Below, in pieces: positions 47,312 to 59,684 of a DNA stretch of 64,000 bases (the stretch's first letter is position 1; the number at the start of each line of letters is the position of its first letter). The stretch comes from Apostichopus japonicus (lineage: Eukaryota; Echinodermata; Holothuroidea; Aspidochirotida; Stichopodidae), in contig NC_092583.1 in NCBI RefSeq assembly GCF_037975245.1, forward strand, positions 14,859,264 to 14,923,263. Direction: 5' to 3'. Both the position numbers and the translations under genes were made by a program. The notes below the pieces were generated by a model that was not told the origin of the DNA, searched no databases, and worked only from the letters and a program-made list of their open reading frames with translations.

Positions 47312-50300
47312 ATTCAAACCTTTTCTCTTTTCTGTTCATTTGCCTTTATGCTCGTCAATGTCTAATGGTTAACCACAGGAGAATTTCATCGTAGGTAGAC
47401 AAGATAACCTGGTTTATTGCAAAGGTTAAAAGCTAGGTGAACAATATGGTATGTGTGTATGATAACATAAAAGTAAAAGTATAAATATTTAATCATCAAA
47501 TTTTACATGTCTTCCAATTCGAAATTATTATTTTCTGTTTTTTCCATTCCTTATTTTCTCGTTTTAAAAAGTAGCGCTAGTTGTATTGGATGTAACCTGC
47601 ACATTGTTATACTGTTACACTTATAGTGAATAAAATGATTTTCTACCATTATCCTTGATGCCTCGGTCTCCCTAGGTGACGGATGATGGAGGTAGCTTTT
47701 GACAATCAAGTTTTCTTGGGGAAACGAAGACCCTCATGCACGACAAGAAACGATCTTCAACTAGGAGAAAAAAAAACAATTTACACTTCTGTAGATGAAA
47801 AAGGGAATTCTTACTTATTGTGTTGTAGCATTCAGTCAGTGCCAAATTGTGCAAGTATTAGGCACCTGACACTGTCTAGCCTTAATTGTGGAATCTTGTT
47901 CAATTGTTTTCATGTAAGGAAGGTGGGGGGAGGAAGGGTGGGGCTGATTGGGTGGGGATGGGGAATTAGCTGCCAACATATTATACCTACACTCGGTTTG
48001 GTAGGTCTTCAGTGTTTAAGCAAACACAAAGAAAATTTTGTGCCCCACAGATTTAAATTTATGTTTTATTTGTTTAATTTGCAAGATGTTGTAATTTGTG
48101 AGTTTAGCCAAGAATAATAGCAACGCATAGTTTTATATTATATATTTTGTTTCTTTAACCATCAAAAATGATGTTCAAGTAGGATCATAAGGGTTCTAAG
48201 TTGGGCCTACTGTAGCAGATTACAACAGATTATTGGTTAGTCAGGGTACAGGAGAGTGGTTGAAGATATGGGCAACCCTGATTTCATTTGATTTAATCAG
48301 TTTGCTCTCAAACTGCAATGAATCAATACACAGAAGCTTCCCAGCCCCTTGTTTCATCTAATAGAATAGTTTGATAGAAAACCGCAACGGATTATGTAGC
48401 TGGATAAAAGTAGTTCAGAGAGACATGGTAGGGAGTCACCCAATGCATGTAATGGAATAGTCTTTGCTTATGAAATGCAACAAATTATTTTGATTTTACT
48501 CTTTGTACAGTCTACTATAAAACTCCAACACACAATGCATGCTGCTGGATATGAAAGTAATTGTACAAAAGACAAAACTACAACGCAAGAAAGTGTGGTT
48601 CGGGGGCCTCTTGCAGTGTTCTGATTATGTCGTTAGTCATTCGCCAGACTTAATTAGATGTGGTTTAAAGTTTTGAAGTGATTTTTAACTTGTGGCTACT
48701 AGCATATTACATTCCAGAGGGAGAAAAGCTAATTACGCTGCCTGATAATGAAAATAAATATGCCAGAACCTTTTTGCAATATGAAAGCCAGCAATGGGTG
48801 CATGACCAATGTACTGTAAGGGTTTGATATTCCTGGTGGTAAGGGATGATCTGGTGACATCAGATAATGATTAAGGATAATGAAATTTATTTTCAAGTTA
48901 TATCAGACGATTAAATTGTAAGAGGATACCAAGGGCTAGATGTATAGGCCTACAGCTGTATGGGAACATGTGTAGTAGGCTATAGATGCTCTTGTTGATG
49001 TCTGGTTCAGTTATTAGTGATAAATGGAGAGGATGGTATTTTGGAGGATGAGTTGGTCGGAGAAAACAGGAGACAGAATATGGGTGAAAACTGTGTGTCA
49101 TTTCTAACTGATTTTGGCCCACTACTGCTTACTGGTATGAGCAAATGTCGCAAATATTAACAAATGTAATCAAATTGTGATCACCTTGAAGAAAAAAATG
49201 CAGTGGATGTCAATTTAAAATCCTAAGACACAGCTGGTTCATTGATCCTCGACTAAGTTTACATTCATGTTTGATGTCAATTCAATGTTATGTTAGTAAT
49301 CAACTTAAGGAAATGCAACCACCCTCCTCCATCAAAATTAGAAGCTTACTCATTTTACTCACTGGACCATCCTTCCTCCTTCCTTCCCTCCTTCCCTCCC
49401 TCCCAATTGTTCTGTCTTTCTCTTTCCATTCATCCGTCCTTCTCTTCCTTCCTCTCTGTCTCACTCTTCATCCCTCTCCATCCTCCTCCCCCAAAGTATT
49501 GCTATAAAATTAGTTGATGATTTTTTTACTGTCACAGCAGCAAAGCTTGCACAGAAAAAGTAGTTACTGCTTTGCTTGACGACAGAAGCCATTGCCTGAA
49601 CTAACATCCATATTGAAGGGAGTACTCAAGTTTTATTGGTTGACAGTAATTACAGGTGACAGAAGTGTTAATTTGACATGTGATGAAAGTTATGAAAGAC
49701 CACCCTTCTAATTAGAAACCAAATTAACCAATCAGGACTTGTCCAAGGTGACTTTATTTATATTTAGGTTACTCTGCTTGACCTTTGGGCAAATAAAAAT
49801 ACTTTGTAATTCTTGAGTTTATCTGGTCTGCTTCAAGCTTGTTCTCTGAGTTAAGCTGCTTCAGAATTGGTGATAACGTGTTAAAGAGGTGTAAGGAAAG
49901 AGTATATAGCTTGGAATATTATTTTAGTATACCCATATTGCACCCAGGTTGTGCACAGCTGTCTCTCATGAGGATATTTGCTAATATTGATCATTTGAAA
50001 ATCAATTAATCAATACTTTATTTATGAACTGATTTCTGTTGCTTGGCCATCAGGTAAACATTAGATTGCATAATTATACAGATGGACTCACACTTTGGTT
50101 ATATATGTCACATGGGTAAATTTGAACCAAAATTATATTGTTAATCACTAAGTGACAGAACTTAGGATCTTCATGAATATGTAATACATATTACATTGTT
50201 CGAGAATATTTAACACAAATTTTATTTTTCGTACATACTTGACCTAAAATTTCACTCTTTGTGGATACCACTGTAGATATTGTATAAATTTGGACATCGT

Positions 50301-51924
50301 TGACTTCAATGGATTTTTGTTTGTCCAACATTCCAAAGTTAATTGTGCTATATGAGAAAATATCTTCATAACATTCTCAAACCGTTTCCCCAACTTTGTT
50401 CAAAACCATATAGGCTTAAAGAGACTAAAGTGCACCATTTATGAGATTTATTGGAAAGATTGCTTCCACTTTTATAATACATCTTGGTTCCACAATGCGC
50501 AATAAATCATGAGAGAGGAATGTAAGCAGAGAGATTCCTGCCATGATGGGGATGATTCGCTGTCAGATTCTGGAGATGACTAGGATGATATTCAAACGAT
50601 GCTGCTGGGGACCCAATCATTCCATTAATCATGAAAAGCATTAAATTACTGCTTACGTTGGCCTACTGTTTTTAATTGTGTCAGAAAAGGTCAGCATTTA
50701 TCATCAACCAGATTGATATCAAAGCATGGATATTAATTTGTTCTGGCCTGCATTCAATTAGTATGTTAAATACTGTTGCAGTACTGTATGCATTGTCTTG
50801 GCTGTATGTGAGTATAGGGTGATGTTATATCATAATAAAATGTAAGCATTCGATCCAGCCCAGGAAGAAGGGAAAACTAATGATGGTGCTAGGGCTATTG
50901 TGTCCTTCGACTTGAGAGTATCCTTCTGGACCTATTTTGTACATTTTTCAATTCAATCCATCCATCCATCCACCCACCAAACCCACACACCCACCCATCC
51001 ATCCATCCATTTACAGCACAATTTTTTTTTACAGAATTATAATAGAATGGAGACTATTAGTGTACGTATTCAAGTGATATTTACATGTTTACATGGTTCT
51101 CTCTAGACTCCAACCAAATTTTTCTTTGACTCATGAAGAAACTTAATTGAGAATCTCTTGTAAAAGTATTCACCCCAATGAATGTTAATCTACTGTATGT
51201 GTAATGAATGCAACACTTCTCCGTGTTAGCATTCATAATTTACAAGTAAACCATAAATTGAAAAACCAAATTTTGTAGTTATATTTTACATATTTACTGC
51301 ATTATATGAACAAAAACCTTGAGCAACAACCAAGGTAATGAACTACAGTATATTGTTATTGAGGTTTACTATCAAATAGCATCAGGAAATTATAAAAATC
51401 AATTTAGAAAAGATATTTTCGTCATTGTGGAATACTTTCAAAAAGAGACATGAAAATACCAAGTTCATAAATCGGGTCACTCATTGCAAAACATACTCCT
51501 TTTTTTATTTGTCAATTTACAACTTTTTCTGCTCAACAATTTTTTTGGGGGGAAAAAATGATTGTTTTTCATTATGTATACATAGTTACAAAATATAAAG
51601 ATAACAAGAAAGTTATGACTGGAATTGGAAAACAAGGGTAAATTACTATAAAGTAACCGTATCATATTATTATTATTTATGTGTTCTTTCAATAACCAAG
51701 TAATCTTATGTTAAGGAGAAATTTATGGAAATGTATCTTATTTATTATACAGTGATACAATCTACTAAAAGAAAGTTCCAAACTAGATATAATGGAAAGA
51801 CTTACCCATCACAATAATTAATCAACCATTAATTAAGATTTCCTGTCTCTGGTATCCCATCTGCATTTCATCATTCACTCCTGCTTGAAAAAGCTAGAAT
51901 AAATCTAGAGTTTGACGTCCTTAC

Positions 51925-51985
51925 GTACGACGAAGAAAGCTCCATCTCGTAGTCCCTGCTGCTGCTGCCAGCCTCAAACTTCCTC
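51925..51985 (-). other. Weak candidate exon on the minus strand
   Basis: Read on the minus strand, a pyrimidine-rich CTCCTTTTCGTTTTTCGAAG is followed by a 61-nt open segment (RKFEAGSSSRDYEMELSSSY) and the donor TAC|GTAAGG. It lies inside a CpG-richer patch and within a 100-codon open frame (51871-52173). It could be part of a minus-strand gene, or a non-coding transcript, or chance. I recognise no domain. Confidence 0.25.
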
Positions 51986-54619
51986 CTTCGAAAAACGAAA
52001 AGGAGAGTTTCATTAAAACAAGTTTCATGCAGTCGTTGGTGTTTGTGGCTTTTCAAATCTTGACTTCTCCCCCCGCTGTGGAACATAGGAACTGACAAAC
52101 GTTTCACACAGTCGTAGGCCCCAATGACTCTGCATGTCACACCTAGCAGGGAGCACCTCAAAAAAATTAACATCTGGTATTTACGACTGTAAATACCTAG
52201 CGGGCCGACTGGTTTGATCTGGGGTGTCGTTTTATTGAAAACTTATTGATAATTGATACATGCTCGCAATTACATATGAGATTTTAATTTACAATTGATG
52301 AGAATTGCTTCATGTCTTAGGAATGTACAAAAGGGTTGTAAATTTTCCACTGACATATATTATGCAAAGAACGGTACATGTAGTTTTATTCTGTCAGATA
52401 TGCACTTGTCAAACACTATACAGTGTAGCATTTTATTAACATTTCTAGCATTTTCTTCAGAACTTTGCCTTACTTTTCATGTATATGATGTTGTGCTGTG
52501 CTAACCTAATTATTTAGTTTGGTGTGGTTTTATTGGTATTATGAATCCATCAACTTATGACCTTTTGCTTAAATACATTCCAAAAGAAAAAGGGGAAAAA
52601 ATAGAAAAAAAGAGAGTTACAGGGCAGTCATACTGTTCATACTGTTAATATTGCAATTATTTATAACTAACTGTACTGGTATATCCAGGGAATAATTTAG
52701 TATGCAAATTTTGTGCAGTAGGTTTGAATGTTCTGAAGTTAGTCTCTCATAAAGTACTATGTGTTCCTGTGTAACGAAACTGCTATACATCTTTGGACTT
52801 GTGTAGCAATTTGACCATTTTACATAGCATTTTACATAGCATTTTACAATGTGATAGTGGATAAATGATGTCTAGATTTAAGGACAACAGCAATTTTCAT
52901 ATTCTGAAGTTTGTTGCTTTAGTTTTAGAATAAACATGAGGTCAGCTAGTCACAGCAGCATCATATCTAAATAAAGTAACAAATATTATCCATTTGATGT
53001 GGAAGAAGAGAGAGAGAGAGCATTGCAAAAATTGGCTTTTAAATATTTAAATATATTTAAATATCTGACATGTAAACACTCATTCTTCCTTCGCCTGCAA
53101 TTCAAAACACAATGACACTATGACCTTTTGCACACTGCAGAAGGTCATTGTTATTCCATGCATGTTGGTTAATGAGGAATTGCAGTGTTTTCCTACATTA
53201 AAAATAAGACATCTTCCTCTCTCAAATAAAATAAAAAATAAAAATAAAAATGTAAAATATAATCTTGATTTAAGCTTAGCGAAACTGAATAGGTTTAATA
53301 AAAACTCAGTGGTTACACCGGCGTAAGCTGAAACCCCAAACAAGTTTACTATACTAACAAAATTGAAGAAACAAAAATACCAACATTGCAAGCTATCATA
53401 AATAACATTAAACATTTCATACCCCTCCTATCCCACCTCAATGGCATTGTGCAACATTTCTAAAGGCAGTGAGCAATTGTTTGTTCCTTCTTTCTGCCCC
53501 CCTGAGTTCCTCGTTTGGTTACACTCATTGGACCAAGTTTGCTACTCAAGGCTTTATCTGGTGTCATTCTTATCAATCAATCTTCAGTCTCCATTTAAAC
53601 ACTTGTATAATTAAAATGGCATGTGGCATTTGTGATAACCGCAACCAGCACAAACAATATTCTGTTTTTATCAAAATGAATTCCATTCCTATTCGTCGTC
53701 GGTGTATGTTATTTCCTTGTCACCTTAGCTGCGGTTATTTTAGTCGCAGGGACATTTGTACCATGGCAGTATTATGTGGTGTTACAAATTTACAACATCC
53801 GTTAATGATCGCCTGAGCTTGAAATAGAATATAATTATCAACACATCAAAGATCTTTATAAATGAAATGTACTAATTACTTCAGAAGATTGATAAAGAAA
53901 AGAAAAGAAAATTGATAAAGTTCTCAACATTAATTGGTCAATGTGGAAACTAAAATCCATTGAGGAAAAGGTCAAAAGACCAAAATGAAATCAAAAACAA
54001 AAAACGAGAATACTGTAAGCAATTTTAAATCAAAATAATTATTGTGATCAGGGCCTGAAGTATATATCTTGAAAAGTGATGACAAAAATGGTAATTTGAG
54101 AGGTTATATATAAACAAAAAGATTGGTGCACAATTAGTCCCCGGCCAAGTTTTTAATTCAGTGGTTTCAGTTCAGCCAGAACATCTCATTTTGGTTAGAC
54201 CTTATGGCATCTGCCCTCTCCTGAAAGGTTTACTAATTAAAAATATGCATTTCCAGTGTTATATTAGAATAAGTCAATTCTTTTTAATTATTTCTAATAT
54301 ATTATCTCATTTGTACATTAATAAAACACAACAATTCTCTATCGTCCTCTTGTTATTCTGAATAAAGAAAAAAATGAGATTGAATTAAGTTATTTGATTG
54401 TACTAGCTGTCACTACTCACCTCTCAGACTGTAGTGTTGGGTTTCATCCACCCTGTGGTCTCGCCATCTTGTATCCTACCATAGACAGCTAGTTCTCTCC
54501 TTCGCAACCTCTCCCATTGCATCATCTTCATCCTCCTTCGATGCTGTTCCCTCTGTCTAAACTCCCACCCGCATTGTTCCGTGTTTTAAAGATAGCAACT
54601 TACCTCAGTCCCCGTCCAA

Positions 54620-54627
54620 CCAATCAG
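54620..54627. promoter_or_regulatory. CCAAT box
   Basis: CCAATCAG matches the NF-Y core and works in either orientation. It lies 60-140 bp from the two TEAD-type motifs within the same island. Confidence 0.4.
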
Positions 54628-54684
54628 ACGGCTTCATTACAGTCCCTTCCCAAAGTGCTTTGCGACTTCCTGGGCTTGTCGCAG

Positions 54685-54692
54685 ACATTCCA
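54685..54692 (+). promoter_or_regulatory. TEAD / M-CAT motif 1
   Basis: An exact ACATTCCA, the core bound by TEAD factors, which are used by many striated-muscle promoters. A second copy follows 71 bp downstream. Confidence 0.4.
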
Positions 54693-54755
54693 TGAGCAAC
54701 CTCTGCTAGCGGAGATAAGCTCAGTCTGCCAAGAGACTTAGGACAGAGAAAGACT

Positions 54756-54763
54756 ACATTCCA
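54756..54763 (+). promoter_or_regulatory. TEAD / M-CAT motif 2
   Basis: The second exact ACATTCCA in the island, 71 bp (about seven helical turns) after the first. Confidence 0.4.
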
Positions 54764-57117
54764 AGAACCCATTCTTGAGAGGAAAAGAAAAACTCTAAAA
54801 ACTTAGAGGAAAAAGCCGCTAAACAGCCAGTGCCGTACAGGCACTGACAAGGATCTCAAAGTCGAGGAGAAATTTTTTAAAAGGTACCATTAAAAAATTA
54901 ATCATTTTTGTGATGTTTGCTTTGTTTCAGTGCGTGATTGTTGTATAGTAGTAAAGCATTGCGAAGTTACTCTTACTGTGCCTCATTGATATGCATACCA
55001 TACATTCCAATGTCCTGAGCTCTCAGAACACACACTATAGTACTGTACAGAATTGTCAATTTGTTAACATTCTTCAAATACCACAATCTAATGGCTAGAG
55101 TTCTGACCTACAGTACGTTAAGAGGTTTTTCGCCTTTCTACTAGAAATTTCTGTAGGGAAAGTTTTGGATTTGAAATGTTTCTAGTGTCTTCCTGAAGTA
55201 AATATAGCCTAAACTTAAGGTCTTACCATTTTAGGTATTGTGTTGTGGTGTATAACTTGGGTACCAGATACTGTACTAAGGAATGGCTTTTGACATTTAC
55301 TATGCACTACTATAGATAACTGTTACATATATAGTAGTGTCTTATTATACACTATTATTATATGAATCTAATTAATTTAGTCAATTTCAAAGAATTTTGT
55401 CACACCAGTGCAGTTTATTTTATTCTTCTAGAGAGTTTCATTTTTACTTTAGTTTCATTCTTGTGGAATAGTAAGGTATTGCCAATGAGTTTGAAAAGTA
55501 GTGTGTTGTATGGGTGTGGGGGGGGGGGGCGGAATGACTTGGTCAGGGGTATGGAACACTTTAAGGTAAGCTACAATTTTTGGGAAATTCTAGTTTTGCA
55601 TATACTTTTCCAATTTGTTTCTTTCTTATGTTTTTGAGATTTGTTTTATTCATGTTCATTTTTGCAAATTAAGCATACTCCACAGCTAGCACATGCCAGA
55701 AATACATAAGCAATGGGAGAATCAATATTTTGTTTCAGATTTTGTGGAAAAGTGTTAAATTTGTTTAAATTTGTTTAACTGTATCATGAAATGATCAAAT
55801 CAATTGCAGTTACTTTAGCTTAATATCTTGATTGTTGAGTATTGCCAGTATCCTTTGGGAGGGGGAAGGGAGGAGGGGGGGGGAGGAGGAGGAAGAGGTT
55901 GGCAAGAGGTTGAGAGTAACATAGAGGAGCTACAATATTTGGATGGTGCTTTTACAACATACCCTTTTCCATGTTTCTTTTAAGTGTTGTTTATCATATT
56001 TGATAACATATCTTTTATTTACATATTTTTGTATATTTAGCTGGTATAATCAAGATATCCACCAAACTTAAATGTTGTTGTGTTAGTTATGATCATAACT
56101 TTCATATTTAGCAGAAAATCTTTCACATAGTTAAGAAGAAAATTTTAAAAAAAGAAGAAAGGTCATAGCAATCCCATAGCAATTCTATCAGACTGTGATA
56201 TTAAACATCTGTACATTTTAAAATAACAAATTAAGTGAGTTTGAGTTTGAAAATTGATCAGAATTGACCATTTTGATGGACGAGGGAGGGATGAGATGGG
56301 TGGGGTGTAAATTCACATTGGAAGTTTAAAACATTCGATCAATATGGATCACTTTGTTGGAAAAGACAGGGAATGAGATGGGTAATGGGTGATTTTTGGT
56401 ATGGAAGGGAGGTGGAGAAGTTGACAAAATATAGGTTGATGTTAAAGCTTTATTTGAACTGAATCTTTATGTAAAGATCAATGTGGCTATAATTATATAG
56501 GTACAGCTAGTGAAAAATTGTTCGCCAAAAATGTGGACTGCATTTGTAAAAGTATGTGTAAAACAAAACCTGTTAGGCCAACAAATCTACATACATAGTT
56601 TGCTGGAAAGGGGTGGGGGGGGGGCATTGGGGGGAGAGGGCTGCGGGTGAAAATTTGATAATTTGTGAACATAATCCAGAAATAATCTATCTGAAGTGAG
56701 GGTGATGAGGAAAGATGGCCAAGAAAAGATGGAAGGGGAACATAAGGGGAAAGAAAGTGATACCAGGATGTAACTATATCTATTACACACTTATAAATGC
56801 CAGACACTCATGTCAAAAGAATGTGTTAACTCAAAGAGGTTGGCATGAAAACCATCTGCCTGCAGACGTACGTACGCACATACATGGTAGAGAGATGCGT
56901 AGATAACACAGAGATATGAAAACATGGCTGACTGTGATTGGATGACAAACATGAGACAAATGCCAAAGTAATTTGAGGCTAATTATGACATCTACATTCT
57001 GTGCATGAGGGTTCAAGAAGAAGGTATGAGGCTTCTGAAACAGGGAGAAGGGATTGAAATCTCAAACGACTGATTTTGTCCGTCTTCAGTTGGCCAGCTA
57101 AATTGTCTTAACAAGAA

Positions 57118-57127
57118 AACAGCTGTT
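57118..57127. promoter_or_regulatory. AACAGCTGTT E-box (MyoD-type), second copy
   Basis: The same exact 10-mer as at 47302. It lies between the candidate promoter island and the gene 2 ATG. I saw no other exact copy in the window, though other CAGCTG cores exist. Confidence 0.35.
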
Positions 57128-58004
57128 CAAAATAGTTTATGGATGGTAAAAGTGGAGACAAATATTTGAAAATCTTTGATCATTTGATATTTATATAAAT
57201 TCTTAGTAATCAACAAACAGAAATTTTTCTGGTACTTGAAGTTATAAGTTAATTTTTTTTATACAAGGTGGCACTGCTCATATAGCTCATTTCTTCCGTT
57301 CCAAAGTTTTATTCTACTAAGCTTTTTGACATTGGTTCTGGAGTTGGAGAGATAAAGTAATCTTCAACAAAAAGGAATATGTTGTTACGTTTTGATGTTA
57401 ATGGTCTTGTATTTAAAGGTTTCAATTATGGAATCCACCATGTACTTATATAGAGTTTCCAATTAAACATTTCATCTGGCAATTGTTGTGGCTTCTATGA
57501 GGCATTCTTTGTCTGGTTGCTATGGTGACATCATACCTTGTTGCTTGCTATTTCAGGGTGCTTAGGATGACACCTCCAATGTCATCTTAGGAATGTTGTT
57601 GTTTGGTGATGTGTCTTGCCATTGGAGCAGACAGGCCAAACATTCTGCTTCACACCCACATGGCAATTATGCAATCTTTATTAATACATCATGTCTGAAT
57701 TCATTTACAACTATTACAGTCATTAATAATGTCTATTAATGACTAAATTGTAATTATTAATGATAAATAATAGGTATTGCCATAAACTTTAGTACATAGG
57801 GCTGGATGGCTTAGTAATTGGTGAAGCATATCACTTGCATTCTTAAGGTCACAAATTCAAATACTTTTCTTAAGAAGCATTATAATGTTCTATCAACTTT
57901 TAAAACTTTTAAACCGATCATGATACAGTAGGTTATCTGCATTGCCCTCTAATAAAGGCCAAAAACTTTTTGATGCTACTTTGCTGGATGTTCCAAGGTA
58001 CAGA

Positions 58005-58115
58005 GGAGGGAGGGAGGGCTCAGTTAGAGGGTTAGATGTCTAGGAGAGTTAGATGCCTCAGAGGATTAGATGCCTAAGAGGGTCAGATGCCTCAGATGAT
58101 GCCTAATATGTCAAG
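58005..58115 (+). repeat. Degenerate repeat of about 20 bp
   Basis: About five copies of an AGAGGGTTAGATGCCT-like unit (GTTAGATGTCTAGGAGA, GTTAGATGCCTCAGAGG, ATTAGATGCCTAAGAGG, GTCAGATGCCTCAGATG). Confidence 0.8.
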
Positions 58116-59684
58116 GAGGACAGAGAATGCATTGAGAGGGCATCGTAAGATATATAAGTTGCATGATCTTTTAAGTGGCCATGCTAGCATATTGGATAAA
58201 ACTAGAATTTATTGACATGTATCTATTTTAGTCTTTATGACTTAATTTCTAAGGAATGTTTGTCACCTAGCATAACCTTCAGGATCTCTATTTATTTTTG
58301 TACATACTGTAGCAAAACACACATGGCATCTGTTGATCTATTTTGATCAACATCTGTGTTTTGAACTATTAATTGGGACGTTTAATGGATCAGAGCAGCT
58401 CTATGCATAGTAACAATCAAACTAGAAAAAGTTTTTACCCGCCTCAACATCTTGTGACCTCTAGAGATATATGCGTGGGTAATTGGTATGGACATGTACG
58501 GGCAGCTTATATGAGGGGCCAAGTATGTGTGTGAGAGAAACATTGGCCAAGTGCCATGATGCTCCACTGTCTTGCTAACAGAAGCCAAGAAATTTAGACC
58601 TCTGAAGGAAGTGTAAGATCTGCTCTGCATTTGAACTCTCATCCTCCACCTCACCCCTAGAATGACAACATATATATATATATTCAAAGTGTTCCCTGAT
58701 TAGTATTAAAGGTAAAACTAGTATTTACTAACAAATTTGGCAGCTACAGTATCCTTCCTTAGGATGAGAACTCCCCAGCCCCTACCCTGCCCCATCCCAC
58801 TCCCCATCCACACCCCATCCCATCTTCCATTCCATGTTAGTTTTCCCTTATTGGGTCTTAATCAGATCTTGATGATGCTTGCAGTGGAGTGAGGGTGTAT
58901 TTCAAATGGTAACAATACATATCTATATGTTAGATTTATGTACTAAACCGCCTCTTCAGAAGTCAGAGTATGTAACTAATGTCGTAAATGTAATGTAATT
59001 CATCGTTAAAATTTCCATGTACGCAAAGTGTTCCATAGTGAGTGTAATCAGAAGTAATATGTTTTTGCATGTTTTGCAAATTTAGGGAATCAAAAAAGTT
59101 TCTTTTCACATTGAAATGTAATGATCTTGTATGTACCTACATTCATACATTTTTTGGTAATTGTTTATCCTTATTTTCAGGTTTCATTGTCTTGTCAAAG
59201 AGCTATTGTACTTTTAAATCCTTCCTCCATCAATAAGTAATGACAGTTTTTGTCTAAATTTGAAACAACAAGTTTTGTTCTTTAAACTGGTGACCTACAG
59301 TATATATATAATTTTTTCTTCAAATTTCAAACATTTTAATATCAATTCCTGATTTGTTACATGGCTGTAACCTAGTTCTAAATTTTCCTGCATAATTTAA
59401 TATATATGTGTCTGAGTCAGTAAAGTATGTTGCCATGGTGACAATATCATTACTTGAATGTGCTATCATCTTTTTTGTTGTCTTTCATGTTGGGTTAGTA
59501 TCTGGATTATGTTCCATATTTAATGAACCTATAAACATACTTAGCAAAATTCAGTAAAAAATATCTACAAATTAGATCATGTTCAAACTTTTCTAGATCA
59601 TGCCTTTTAATTTAATTTTTTTTTTTAAACTCTTCAAAGGCATACATTCATAATCTCTTGTTCTTTCCCATCTTCTTTCATCAG

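Larger units (their letters stand above)
43791..54419. other. Non-coding region between the two Ig genes
   Basis: No coding exon of recognisable family is visible on either strand over about 10.6 kb. Items seen are a run of 15 G at 44431-44445, a G run at 46432-46442, a CT-rich stretch near 49370-49490, ATCC/CACC repeats near 50958-51010, and a CpG-richer patch at about 51.88-52.23 kb with a weak minus-strand exon candidate. Open frames at 45349-45678, 47683-48117 and 53469-53816 have no motif I know and look random. Confidence 0.6.
54420..54890. promoter_or_regulatory. Candidate promoter / first-exon island for gene 2, possibly bidirectional
   Basis: A GC- and CpG-richer island stands out from AT-rich surroundings about 5 kb before the gene 2 coding start. 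It contains CCAATCAG at 54620-54627 and two exact ACATTCCA (TEAD/M-CAT type) motifs at 54685-54692 and 54756-54763. A plus-strand donor candidate is AAAAG|GTACCA at 54884. On the minus strand there is an excellent donor, CTGAG|GTAAGT, with the exon ending at 54604. The gene 2 coding start sits behind a strong splice acceptor, so a non-coding first exon must lie upstream; this island is the best candidate. No clear TATA box is seen. Confidence 0.4.
54891..59684 (+). other. Probable intron 1 of gene 2 (or upstream region)
   Basis: This is AT-rich sequence without a recognisable coding exon. It contains G runs at 55518-55529 and near 56610-56640, an E-box at 57118, a short repeat at 58005-58115 and a TA repeat near 58669-58681. 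It ends in a strong polypyrimidine tract (TTGTTCTTTCCCATCTTCTT, then TCATCAG). Confidence 0.5.

Noticed and set aside
47683-48117. 144-codon open frame after CCCTAGGTGACGG
   Set aside because: The first 30 codons look slightly coding-like, but the rest is low complexity (GGGRVGLIGWGWG from a G-rich stretch), and no donor or family match is seen.
51871-52173. C2H2 zinc-finger-like look of the minus-strand translation (DLKSHKHQRLHE with nearby Cys)
   Set aside because: The Cys-Cys and Phe/Leu spacing does not fit a C2H2 finger; only the exon-like splice signals nearby are kept as a weak candidate.
53469-53816. 115-codon open frame on the + strand
   Set aside because: No motif, no splice context and composition like the surrounding DNA; random open frames of this size are expected in 23 kb.
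54517-54741. 74-codon open frame in the candidate promoter island
   Set aside because: It overlaps the CCAAT and TEAD motifs and has no homology I recognise; more likely promoter or 5' UTR sequence.
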